From Sisyra terminalis (Eukaryota; Arthropoda; Insecta; Neuroptera; Sisyridae): a stretch of 64,000 bases of DNA. A program made the translations under genes and the position numbers. Below, piece by piece: positions 12,834 through 22,676 of the stretch. Where the stretch lies: contig OY292278.1 in NCBI GenBank assembly GCA_958496175.1, positions 46,128,001 through 46,192,000 of the forward strand, read 5' to 3'. Position 1 is the first letter of the stretch. The number at the start of each line of letters is the position of its first letter. The notes beneath the pieces are model-generated. The model ran no database searches. It was given only the letters and a program-made list of their open reading frames with translations, and was not told the origin of the DNA.

Positions 12834-13284
12834 AGTAATAAAAACTTTTCTAAGAAATAAAATTATATAATTGTAGGACTTTTAACAAAATTTTGTTGAA
12901 AAGATTGGAATATCTTATTGACAATTATTGATTAGGTTGAAAATTATGGCAATTACTATACTTGAACTATTGCCGTAAATTGCCGCTTATCCATTGCCGT
13001 TAACTAGGCGAAATTTTTAGCAATGTTTAAAGAGTAATAAGGAGTAAAAAATACTGATTTCATTATTGTTCAAACATTGCTAAAAATTTCGCCTAGTTAA
13101 TGGCAATCGGCATTTGAATGGATAATCTTACGGCAATAATTCAAGTTGCCATAATTTTTATTTCTTATATATTTTTATTTCTTATAACCTAATCAATAAG
13201 ATATTCCAATCTTTTCAACAAAATTTTGTTAAAAGTCCTACAATTGTATAATTTTATTTCTTAGAACAGTTTTTACTTATTACT
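12834..13284. mobile_element. Foldback element 3 (palindromic, AT-rich)
   Basis: A ~450-bp palindrome. CTAAGAAATAAAATTATA near 12850 and the ATTGTAGGACTTTTAAC block near 12871 return as complements at about 13228-13268. Near the centre, TAGGCGAAATTTTTAGCAAT (about 13005) is the exact complement of the stretch near 13077, leaving a spacer of about 50 bp. Symmetry extends out to AGTAATA/TATTACT. It has no coding capacity and no sequence in common with the two elements at 4831 and 8053. Target duplication is not clear. Confidence 0.75.
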
Positions 13285-13550
13285 ATAAAACTATGTAAAT
13301 ACTGTGCAACAATAAATTCTTTGGTCTTCACGAAATTCTGTGACTCTTAAACTATTAGTAGACTCAAAATCATAATTATAGATTATCTTCTGTATGTACC
13401 ATTAAATACTTACGAGGCAAACGTCGATTTTTAACGCAAAACTGCGGATTATTTATTTAAAATTTGAATATTTGCAATATACCATTGCACTCAACATCCC
13501 TTCAAAAGAATCAAAATTAATAAGTTTTATATAAAATTAAATCAACTCAC

Positions 13551-15431
13551 CTGTAAGCTAGGATGACATCCCAATTCTAGTAAAGTTTTAACTACACGAA
13601 CATGTCCCTTATTGACCGCAATATGCAAAGCTGTCTGACGACGTTTATTTCTGGCATTCAAATCAGCCCCAGCTCGGGCTAAAAGTTCCATAACACCCGA
13701 TTCATCCCCGAAGGCCGCATGGTGCACCGCGCGATCACCATCTTTATCTTCGATTTCCACATCGGCATTATAACGCAACAAGACTTTAATAACTTCCACG
13801 TGGCCATTTTGACTGGCCGCTTGTAGAGCGGTGTGGCCGGCAAACACGCCGTTAACATCCGCTCCAGAGTTTGTCGCTTGTTTTAAACATTCCTCGCATT
13901 TTTTTTCATCGCCGTTGGAGGCCGTTCTCACTAGCTCTTCGTTCACGTCGCCAGACACATGCGTTTCGAATAGTTGTTTGAGTATCGCACTTAGACGTTC
14001 TCCACTTGAATTTTCGGGTAAAGGACCGAGGGTGCCGGCTACTTTTGTAACGGCGAGCGGGTTATAGGTCCAAAAGGTGTTGCAAACTTCGACTTTCAAA
14101 TCGTTGTCGTGATAGATCTGCTGAATTCGGCCAATTTTTCCGAGAGTCTAAAAATAAATGTGTTAGTAAAGGATTTCCGAAATGGATATTATGTTTAAAT
14201 ATAAGTTACCGGAGTCATAGCTTCTGCCCATTCACCATGACCTTTTTGTAGTAATTTGATTCGTTCTAAGTCGCTGCAAATTTGAACCAAATCGCCGACA
14301 GCAAATTTTTGTGGTTGCGTTTCTGTAGGAACAACTGGCGTTGAAGCGGCTACTTTGGTCAAAACTGCTGGATTGAACGTCCAACGATAACCACTAGGAT
14401 ACAAAACAACTAGATCGTGGTCTTCATCAATTCCAACAACGGTTCCGGCAGAACCAATGCATTCAAACATCTCGTCAGTCCATCCTCCATGGCCGTGTTG
14501 CAGCGATTGGACAATTTCTAAGTCTAAATCAATGGTTACTTGATCGCCGACACAAATTTGCAAGTTGTGGCCTCTCGATTTACTAGGTCCTTGTTCTCCT
14601 AGCAATGGCAAATGATCACGATAGACAGCCTGACCTTTTGCATCACTGCACACCTTCAAATCGGCCATTCCTTCAAAGCCGACCCGATACAAATTCTTAG
14701 CTCCATTATCCCATATTACATAAGCAGCCGAACGAGGACTGGCCGCTGACCAGTCTTGAATTTCGTTGACCTTCCCTCGCCGTCCATTACCACCGTCTTG
14801 GTCTTCCCATTGCCAATCAACACCACGAACAACACGCGCTCCAGGAAAAATACCTCTCACAGCAATCTTCTTACTTTTCTTTCTAGGCTCTTGCAACATC
14901 CGCTCACTTCCCGGCGTAGTTATACGTGAGAATCGGTGCCGTAAATTATGCTTGTCGCCATGATAACAAATCGAACACAGATCATAGTTAACGCATTCGG
15001 CACATTTCCAACGTATACCAAAAATCGGTTGTTGCCTACAAATATCACACATAGTACCATCGTGCTTCATTCCCGTGGGAGCACTATCCATTATTCGCAG
15101 ATCATAAGCTCCTGAACAGCGATAATTTGCCGCGGTTCCATTGTCCCAAACAACGACCACTTCTTCAGGAGATTCAAAGTTTCGAACGGTTCCCACGTGA
15201 CCCTCACCTCCATCCTAAACGAAACTCATATCAATCACAATATCCTCAAATAAAACTTACTTAAAACTCATATAAACAACTTTATTTACATAGAAATTTC
15301 AAAAAAAAAAAGTTAACCTGTTTGCTCCATTTCCAGTCGGGACCACGAATTACTCGAGCTCCGACTCCTTCCATCATAAATCGAGCGGTTCTCGTAACGG
15401 GCAAAGTTGCAGGTGTTGCTACTGGCTCCAT
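13551..15431 (-). CDS. mib1: Mind bomb E3 ubiquitin ligase, N-terminal 572 codons (3' exons outside window)
   Basis: Mind bomb ubiquitinates Delta/Serrate-type Notch ligands in the signal-sending cell and triggers their endocytosis. Three exons join in phase 0: 15431-15318 (38 codons), 15214-14210 (335) and 14147-13551 (199), all with GT/AG borders. Visible domains: first MIB/HERC2 domain about residues 22-84, crossing the first splice junction ([14 protein letters not shown]); ZZ zinc finger with C94, C97, C109, C112, C118, C121, H127, H131; second MIB/HERC2 domain about 158-230 ([19 protein letters not shown]); two SH3-like repeats about 250-440, each with a DLE-LLQ/SLQ-GHG-W core; ankyrin repeats from about 445 ([44 protein letters not shown]). 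The family is about 1000 residues, so the remaining ankyrin repeats and the C-terminal RING fingers lie beyond the left edge, across an intron of at least 13.5 kb. The start at 15431 precedes the conserved GVGARV-RGPDWKW segment. A 6-codon upstream ORF (15439-15419) overlaps it. Confidence 0.96.
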
Positions 15432-15580
15432 ATTTGCATAATTATTTAAACAATTCCGAAATTAACTAATGTTTTCTACAAAAAAAAAACAGTCCAAACA
15501 AACGTGAAGAAACGTCAAACTGATGTAAGGGAAAAGTTTTAAAATTAGTTATAGAGTTTTGCGATAGATGGCCATCGTAT

Positions 15581-17427
15581 CATTTTCGACGCGGCATTTT
15601 TAAACTTACTTCAGAGCATTTTGTTCTGAAATTTTGAGTTGCATAAACTTGAAATCGGAACAAAAAAATACAGGTTTAATAGTTTCTTATCTTTTAGTAT
15701 GTGTTTTCTGTGTAAGCTTACATAATTTTATATCAATTTGACATTGTTAAAATTGATGACACCCTTAAAAAAATACCGATAATTTCTTATTAAGTTAACT
15801 TCAAATATTATGAAATAAAGATGTACGAATCGAAATAACTTCAAAAAAATATACGAACGAAGAATGTATGTCTAGTTTTTAGTCTCAAAGATTATAATTT
15901 ACGATAAAAACTAAATTTAACTTGTAATACAATGGTAGAAATATATTTTTTTTGTCATTGCTTTATCGGAAACGATCAAACTGATCATAACATTTAAGTT
16001 ATGATTAAGATTGATTATTGTGATTAAGTAGTTAAATTTCTATTTAAAATTGCCACCTTAAAGCTTATTGACTTTCTTGATTAAAGACCTGAAATAATCG
16101 GTTTGTTTTGGTAATTCTTTTATTGTTTTAACTTTAAAATTGATAAAATTGTAACTGCAATTCATAAAATGATTTTTAACTAAAAAGGAGGCATAAATTT
16201 TAAGAATTTCTTTAATTATTTTTTATAAAATTTTACTTTTTTCACATATTTTAAAAGCTCCAAAAGCTCACAAGTATGTAGTTGTTTTTACGTAACATTT
16301 TCGACGCGGCAATTTTAAACTAAGTTTTGGTCATTTTGTTCTGAAATTTTGAGTTGCATAAACTTGAAATCGGATCAAAAAAATACAAGTTTAATAGTTT
16401 CTTATCTTTCAGTATATGTTTTCTGTTTAAGCTTTCTTAATTTTATATCCAATTTGACATTGCTAATTATGAAATAAAGATGTACGAATTGAAATAACTT
16501 CAAAAAAATATACAAAAGAAGAATATGTAACTAGTTTTTAGTCTCAAAGATAATAATTTACGATAAAAACTAAATTTTACTTGTAATACATTGGCAGAAA
16601 TATATTTTTTCTTCATTGCTTTATCTGTTGAGATGAAACCATTTAAGTTATGATTAATTAATTATGATTAAGATTGATTATTGTAATTAAGTTATTAAGT
16701 TTCTATTTAGAATTGCCACCTTAAATCTTCTTGATCTTTTCTTTATTAAAGGTCTGAAATAATCGGTTGGTTTTGTTTTAACTTTAAAATTGAGAAAATT
16801 TTAACTGAAATTCATGAAATGTTTTCTGTTAAAAAGGAGGCATAAATTTTAAGAATTTCTTAATTTTTTTTTTATATTTTATTTAAATTTATTTAAAGTC
16901 ACTTCAACAACGTGGTCATTAGCGACTACATAACAATATCGTTCAATAGAATCCGATAATACATACAAAATACAATATGAATTTAATCGAACAAAAAGTA
17001 AAAAAAAAATACAAAGAAGCAAAATAAATTGTTATGCGATAAATATAAGTACTAATAATATTCGTATAAATAAAAGAAAATAAACGGTTGGTGCTATTCT
17101 AGTGTTATAAATTTTATTATACAAATTCTTGTAATTTCCTTCATCAAGAAAATTCATACTTAAAGTCTGATATCAGTTACTAAAGTGCTATGTGTAAAAA
17201 CGAGGACCTAAAGGACTTAAAACAGGAATATCAGACTAGTAAGGAAATGTAATTTGGCAAGAAATTAAATATATTAAATCAATTGGATGGGTTACATCAG
17301 TTACATGATCAAAAGAAAAGGTTTTTTTCTTTAATTATTTTTATTAAAATTTTACTTTCTTTACATATTTTAAAAGCTCCAAAAGCTCGCAAGTATGCAA
17401 GTATGGCAAGTATGTAGTTGTTTTTAA
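15581..17427. repeat. Degenerate direct duplication between mib1 and ST13
   Basis: Copy A (about 15581-16290) and copy B (about 16296-16875) both open with CATTTTCGACGCGGCA. They share TTGTTCTGAAATTTTGAGTT, TAATAGTTTCTTATCTTT and AAAAAGGAGGCATAAATTTT. The offset falls from 715 bp at the start to 649 bp at the end, because B lacks about 66 bp found in A near 15750-15820. A third partial copy of the end of A, with ATTTTAAAAGCTCCAAAAGC, lies at about 17323-17427. No terminal inverted repeats or ORFs are seen. It lies in the divergent promoter region of the two genes. Confidence 0.8.
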
Positions 17428-17783
17428 TTTTTTTAGTAGAAAAACAAATTGCCCAACTGCCGAAGTTCTCAATTCAAACATGGTAAAAATATAGCGGCAT
17501 CTTGCTTTCAATAAAACAACTTGTAATTATGTGCTCTTTTTTATCATTAGTTGAGCATAGAATACTTGACAATTTCTTTATATCCTTTTTACATAAATGC
17601 GTATAATATAATTTTGTGAGGTTAAATAACAAAATCGTTTTTTCTAGAATATTTGAATCGATTTAAATTTTCAAATTTATTTCAAATCGTCATTAATAGC
17701 GTGTTAGTCTCTTGGACAGCACCGTTTTACGCGGGAGAAACAAATTAAATCGATTGTTTGAATATTAAACAAATTAAATTAAA
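16876..17783. promoter_or_regulatory. Upstream region of ST13
   Basis: Non-coding and AT-rich, containing the partial repeat copy at 17323-17427. The less AT-rich stretch at about 17698-17750, with TTGGACAGCACCG and TTTTACGCGGGAG just before the ATG, is the likely 5' UTR or promoter. No TATA box at a convincing place. Confidence 0.4.
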
Positions 17784-18985
17784 ATGAGTGGGCTTACACC
17801 TGAAACAACGGAATACTTCAAAAAATTCATTGCTTTGTGTAAAGAAAAGCCGAGCATATTGCATTTGCCGGAATTGTCATTTTTCAAAGAATATCTCGAA
17901 TCTTTGGGCGCCAAAATTCCAGAGGTTCCACATTCCGAGTCTGAAAGACCGACCCAACCACCCACAATGGACAGTGGAGCTGCAGAAGTCGACTCCGAAC
18001 CGGAGTCCGATTTGGAGTTGGACATGGAAGGCTGTGTCGATGCGGATAAGATTAGTCCATCGCAGATAATGCCGGAAGTAAAGGGTGAAGTCAGCGAAGA
18101 GGATATGGAAAAAGCGGCCGATAAGCGGCGTGAAGCGATGTTAGCATTTTCTGAGCAAAACTTTGAAAAGGCTATTGAGATGTTCACCGAGGCGTTAATG
18201 CTTAATCCAAGCTCGGCCTTGCTATATGCCAAACGTGGACAAACCTACTTAAAACTAAATAAGCCGAATGCCTGTATTCAAGATTGTAATAGAGCATTGG
18301 AATTGAATTGCGATTCTGCTGCAGCATATAAATTTCGGGGACGTGCAAATAGGTAATACGAACAAAATTTAGTCGAGAACACCATTGCAATAAAACGCTA
18401 ATTGTTTTTAACTCTTTTTTTAGATTATTAGGCAACTGGGAACAAGCAGCTGTTGATCTTCGTCAAGCTTGCAACATTGACTTCGACGAACAAACTGATG
18501 AGTGGCTTCGTGAAGTAACGCCCAACGCTCGTAAACTGGAACAACACAAATTGAAAATCGAACGGAAACGAGCCGAAAAAGAACTGAAGGAAAAACAGGA
18601 ACGTCTTCGCCGAGCCCGTGATGCCAACGCCAAAGCGGCAGCCTCCAACGCCGAAGCCAACGTTCCGCCCGACAGCCAAAAAGGGAACGACTTCTACGAA
18701 TTTTTACAAGATCCCGAAATTCGTGACGCGTTCAACGATCCAGAAGTGGCAGCCGCCTTCACCGACATCACATCCAATCCGGCCAATTTCCTCAAGTATC
18801 AGTCAAACCCAAAAATCGCGGCCATTATGAGTAAATTAGCTAGTAAATTCCAAAGTGGTGGAGGAATGCCCGGATTTCCGGGGATGGGCGGCATGGGAGG
18901 ATTTCCCGGTGGTTTTCCGGGAGGAATGCCAGGCGCTGGTGGTTTTCCGGCTGGTCCTAACGGAGATGATATTGGACTGGATTAA
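17784..18985 (+). CDS. ST13: Hsc70-interacting protein (Hip / ST13)
   Basis: Hip is a cytosolic co-chaperone that binds the Hsc70 ATPase domain through its TPRs, stabilises the ADP state and works with Hop/Hsp90. Two exons, 17784-18352 and 18424-18985, joined inside an Arg codon (AG/A), give 376 residues, near the family length. In order: N-terminal dimerisation domain about 1-45; acidic Glu/Asp-rich linker 50-108; three TPRs about 111-212; charged Lys/Arg/Glu helix about 225-262; DP/STI1-like domain 278-332 ([31 protein letters not shown]); Gly/Pro/Met/Phe-rich tail 335-368, then a short acidic end. In mammalian Hip the glycine-rich GGMP segment comes before the DP domain; here it follows it. 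The start is the first ATG in an A-rich context (TTAAAATGAG) and matches the conserved N-terminus. A poly(A) signal lies at 19105. The 71-bp intron is typical of insects. Confidence 0.96.
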
Positions 18986-19104
18986 GTCGCTTGTTATAAT
19001 TCCATACGGTTTGACTGATAATTTCTAATCATTTTTGTACTCATGCAATTTATATAATAATTGTAAAATTGAATTATATTAAAAGTAAAGGTATTTGTCA
19101 AGTA

Positions 19105-19120
19105 AATAAATGTGTTTATT
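19105..19120. terminator. Converging poly(A) signals of ST13 and TTC1
   Basis: AATAAA on the plus strand (19105-19110) serves ST13, and TTTATT (19115-19120), which is AATAAA on the minus strand, serves TTC1. The 16-bp block is nearly palindromic. It sits 120 bp after the ST13 stop and 68 bp after the TTC1 stop, so the two mature 3' ends probably overlap or abut. Signal function is inferred from motif and position only. Confidence 0.65.
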
Positions 19121-19187
19121 TCAAACTTTTTGTACAAAAGAAAATCGATCACGGTTTCAAAATAAAAAAAAGCAAGTCTTAATTGAA

Positions 19188-20030
19188 TTATTTTTGAAAA
19201 TTAACAGAATATCCTCCCGTGCTGGGATCCTGTTTCAGTTGAAAATTTTCCGTCGAAAGTCCAAACGGTTTTAGAAACATATTTCCTAAATTTTTCAATT
19301 GACCTGCAAAAAAATATTCAGTATTAGCATTTTTAAAATTTCACCGAAACGTATATTCCATACCTAGCATTTCTTCTTTCATTTTTTCGTTTCTTGCTTC
19401 AATTTGTGGAGGTAATGTTATCAAAGCTTTCCGTGCTTCCGGTATTGTTGGATCTAGTTCAACAATTCGTTTATAATCGGCAAGAGCTTCATCGAGCTTT
19501 TCGGTTTGTTCGTAGAGTTGTGCACGTCGCAAAAATGCCCGAACATATTTATCGTTTAGTGTTACAGCTTGTGTACAATCATCAATCGCCGATTCTTTGT
19601 TGCCTAACTTTGCTTTACTGGCCGCTCGATTGGAATACAGTATTGACCGTTCATTGGAATAGCTCAGGGGACATAAATTCAATGCTTCTGTATACACTTG
19701 TAACGATTCCACGAGTCGCCCTTCTTTGAAATGTGTGTTCCCCGTGTTTTTTAATTCGATCGACTGGTCTTTCCGGATCAACTTTTCCGCGTCTGTTAAT
19801 GTGATTTCTAGATCTTTGAGAGCTTCTTCATCAATAAAATCATACTCTAAATCGTTTGTTTTGGAATCGCTTTGGTCAGTTTCGGGTTCTTCGATACAGC
19901 TTGCAGAACTTTGGTTGGGTATTGCATTTGAATCACTAGCAGTGTCATCACATTTAACATTTTCAATGTCTTTTGTAATTTCATCGATGATTTCATCACT
20001 TGATGGAACTGGTTTGTTTTCGAACGACAT
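19188..20030 (-). CDS. TTC1: Tetratricopeptide repeat protein 1 (TTC1/TPR1)
   Basis: TTC1 is a cytosolic TPR protein that binds Hsp70/Hsp90 C-termini and, in mammals, G-alpha and Ras partners. Two exons: 20030-19364 and 19303-19188, separated by a 60-bp intron with GTATGG donor and GCAG acceptor, joined inside a Gly codon. The product is 260 residues, a little shorter than the ~290 of vertebrates. Residues 1-85 are acidic and low in complexity. Three TPRs follow at about 92-125, 127-160 and 161-194. The positions that form a dicarboxylate clamp in Hop-type TPRs appear to be K94, N98, N134, R164 and R168, consistent with EEVD-tail binding (inference from spacing). The diagnostic C-terminus after the third TPR is present: [13 protein letters not shown], then [20 protein letters not shown] from the second exon. 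Without the splice, translation would stop two residues after EYTF and lose this end. The gene is convergent with ST13. A TTTGACA motif lies 99 bp upstream of the start. Confidence 0.95.
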
Positions 20031-20880
20031 ATTTACACTAATTAAATAGTTAAATAGATACTAAATATAATAATTCACCAGTTTTAAGATTCGTCTTTTG
20101 TGACTTGTCACTGTCACATTTGATCGAATTTGACATTTGTGAAAAGGTTTAAAACTTAGCTAAATTTGGTGGCACACTAAGCACACTAAATTTGGTGGCC
20201 ACCTCGCTGACAACTCGTGAACTTTTACCAATGTTTTAACAAAATATCTCAGATCTCAAATACCTTAATTACTTAATTTTAATAGATCTACAATAAATAT
20301 ATCTAAAAATCAACAAAATTCAACAGAGTAAAATATGGTTGAACTAAACAACTTCCTTTCCTTGTAATATGATTCCCTAATATAGCACTGAAGAGTTCAA
20401 AAGTTCGAAAATATTTTGCATTTTCTAAGAATAAGCTAGAACACTAAAAGAAATATATTTTCTTTAAATGTAAATTAATTTGTGGGAACGTAAGATTAAA
20501 GGATTATTATTCTATCAAGACAATAGAATAATATATTTCGACAGATTTAAATAACCAATATCGTAAAAAATCGCGAGATTCAAAAATGTGGATCTCTAAA
20601 AAATTCATGAGTGGTGTTCAGATTTATTTGTTTTCACGTATTTTAAAATCTAATTCGAGAACAAATTGTTTTCACCATCGTTTTGTACAGTCGTGAAGAG
20701 TGAAAATCCTCATAAAAATAATGCAAGAGATTGAATTAAAAGATCAAACCCCTGGTTTCTGGTAAAGACAGTTTTATCCACCGTTATGGCAAAGCCTACC
20801 TCAGTATAATACATTTAGTGCAAAAATTTCCCGTACAATGATTTTAAATTCATTCTTAAATGCAAAAAAATACATTCAAA
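20031..20880. promoter_or_regulatory. Upstream region of TTC1 and intergenic DNA
   Basis: The first ~130 bp carry TTTGACA (20129-20135) and a nearby GTCACTGTCAC cluster, probably promoter-proximal to TTC1. GGTGGC-containing short direct repeats (CACTAAATTTGGTGGC) occur near 20165-20200. The rest is AT-rich with nothing recognised. Confidence 0.4.
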
Positions 20881-21012
20881 ACGCATAATCCTGATTGGGA
20901 AACGGAAACGAACTAGGATTACACGTTTCGGTTTCATCATTCAGGAATAAGTGTTGTGCCTTAAAGGATAAAGAGAAAAGTTCGTTTCCGTTTCCCAATC
21001 AGGATTATGCGT
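20881..21012. repeat. Perfect 33-bp inverted repeat with 66-bp spacer
   Basis: Positions 20881-20913 (beginning ACGCATAATCCTGATTGGGA) are the exact complement of 20980-21012. The 66-bp spacer holds nothing recognisable. Perfect arms in otherwise diverged AT-rich DNA suggest a recent insertion or a small MITE. I saw no convincing target duplication outside the arms. RNA from either strand would form a strong 33-bp stem. Confidence 0.85.
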
Positions 21013-22350
21013 AATAGTTTCATTATCCAAGGTACCTAAGGTACCTACCTTATCGTTAAAATTAATTTAACTCTTCTTTCTACTTCAACTGTAAAAAAAA
21101 GGTCTGAAGTATATAATTTAAAAGGATGGGTGGGGTATATCAAGTTCAAAGAATGAATTCCTTTAAAATTAATTTATTAGTGCTAAATATCAGTTAATTT
21201 TATAGTTTAATACAATTTGAGATATACAAAAGTTTATATAATTTCTGCCAAATTTTCAATAGAAACAATCATTTAGAAATATAAAGTAAATTAAAAGCTT
21301 TTGATGATTTTGATATTTTGATTATTGATCACTTTAACCACTTTACCTCTTCACGTTCACTAATTCATTGAAACACAAATTTCACCATTGAATGTCTTAG
21401 TAAATTTATTTGTGTTCTTCTCGGGAGGTCACAATTATGGAAAAAATATCCTTGATGATTCTCGAAAGATACGCATTTATCTCTGAAACGTCTATTAAGA
21501 AATGATGGACAATTCTTACCCAAAGAATAATTTTTTGTTTCAATAATTAATTATCTCCAAAAAATGAGATACTTTCTTCTTCGCTTAGACAATGGCCTTG
21601 TCCTTAATTTCCTAGTAATTTGGATCTGTAAAAATATATGTTAATATTATTCAAGCAAGTCATAGTTAGCTACATTAATTTGTAATTTGAGGAACATACG
21701 CGGCAGCCAAATTACAAGAATGTATCATGGGTTGCCTAACTTTAGCATTTAATAAAAACGACGAATAAATGAGAGATTGTTTTTCAAGACAAGAATTATT
21801 TTTCCACAAAATTTATAAAATGATGCCCTAACCAATGTCGATCTGAGAGAATTTTTTTGTCCTGTGTGTAAAAGACACCCGCAATATCGTTTCAAAAAGC
21901 AAAAAGTCAAAAAGAAGAATTTGCAAGTGCATAAATGGGATATAAGATATGTTTTTTTTCGCTAAAATTGAATTAAGTAATTATGACTAAATTATCCTTA
22001 ACGATAATGCATATACACACTTTGAATTTAACGGCTAGATCCTTGATAAATTAAAACACAAAGTTACTGCAGTTCTGAAAGTTAGGAATAAAAAATCCAT
22101 GCATCAAAGTAGCCCTAAATGGTCGATTTCAGGAGTGACTTTTCTTTATAAGGATATATTATATTAACGGATTATAAAACAGTATTCTTAGGTCATTGTT
22201 ATGTGAAATAAATATGGCTCAAGTTCTTTTTAGCATATTCAAATCAGACAGCCCATCAATTTTAATATATAGCTAACTTCATTATGAATAATTAATGAAT
22301 TACGTTGTTTAAAGGAAAAGCGGTCCATTCAATTTCATTGGTTGGCGTAG
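21013..22350. other. AT-rich intergenic DNA left of the satellite
   Basis: No gene, RNA or clear repeat. A small GGTACCTAAGGTACC duplication occurs at about 21031-21045. No fragment of the satellite monomer was found here, so the array edge at 22814 is abrupt. Confidence 0.5.
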
Positions 22351-22380
22351 TTTGACACATTTGACAGCTCGTTTTTGACA
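22351..22380. promoter_or_regulatory. Three TTTGACA motifs, possible promoter element cluster
   Basis: TTTGACA occurs at 22351, 22360 and 22374. The same motif lies upstream of the TTC1 start (20129-20135), and the shorter GTCAAA upstream of mib1 (15514-15519). That pattern suggests a promoter-proximal element, but the function is inferred from position alone. Splice-like signals follow at 22490-22676. Confidence 0.35.
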
Positions 22381-22676
22381 CTTAAATTTACTTTATCCAA
22401 ATATTTTTTTTTAACTTTTTACTTGTTTGAATTTATTATAGCATTTCGATTTCATAAAATCAGAAACAACAAAAATAAATGTTATTCAGGTAATAATTTT
22501 TGTGAAATTATGGGTATAGTTGCAAATTTTACATAAGTTTACATGAAATTTCTGTCAATTTTATAGATACTTTCCCACGTTTTCCGACTAACAACAGCCT
22601 AATATAATAAATATTTAAAAGACATCATTCAAAGAGGAGTCCCAAAGAGAGTAACCAAATCATCTGCAAAGGTAAG
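22381..22676 (+). other. Possible non-coding first exons of an unseen gene beside the satellite
   Basis: Downstream of the TTTGACA cluster there is a good donor at about 22490 (TTATTCAG/GTAATAA), an acceptor at about 22565 (GTCAATTTTATAG/ATACTT) and a strong donor at about 22671 (CTGCAAAG/GTAAGCC). The enclosed ~105-bp segment has stops in all three frames and no useful ATG, so it could only be 5' UTR. Any coding exon would lie within or beyond the satellite, which starts 140 bp later. Chance occurrence of splice motifs is a real alternative. Confidence 0.25.

Noticed and set aside
13831..14963. Plus-strand ORFs over mib1 exons
   Set aside because: Antisense to well conserved ankyrin, MIB and ZZ coding sequence; no independent support.
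17788..18679. Additional ORFs on both strands overlapping ST13
   Set aside because: They are frame shadows of the ST13 exons, whose protein is clearly conserved.
19394..20049. Plus-strand ORFs of 107-111 codons over TTC1
   Set aside because: They are antisense shadows of the conserved TTC1 coding exon.
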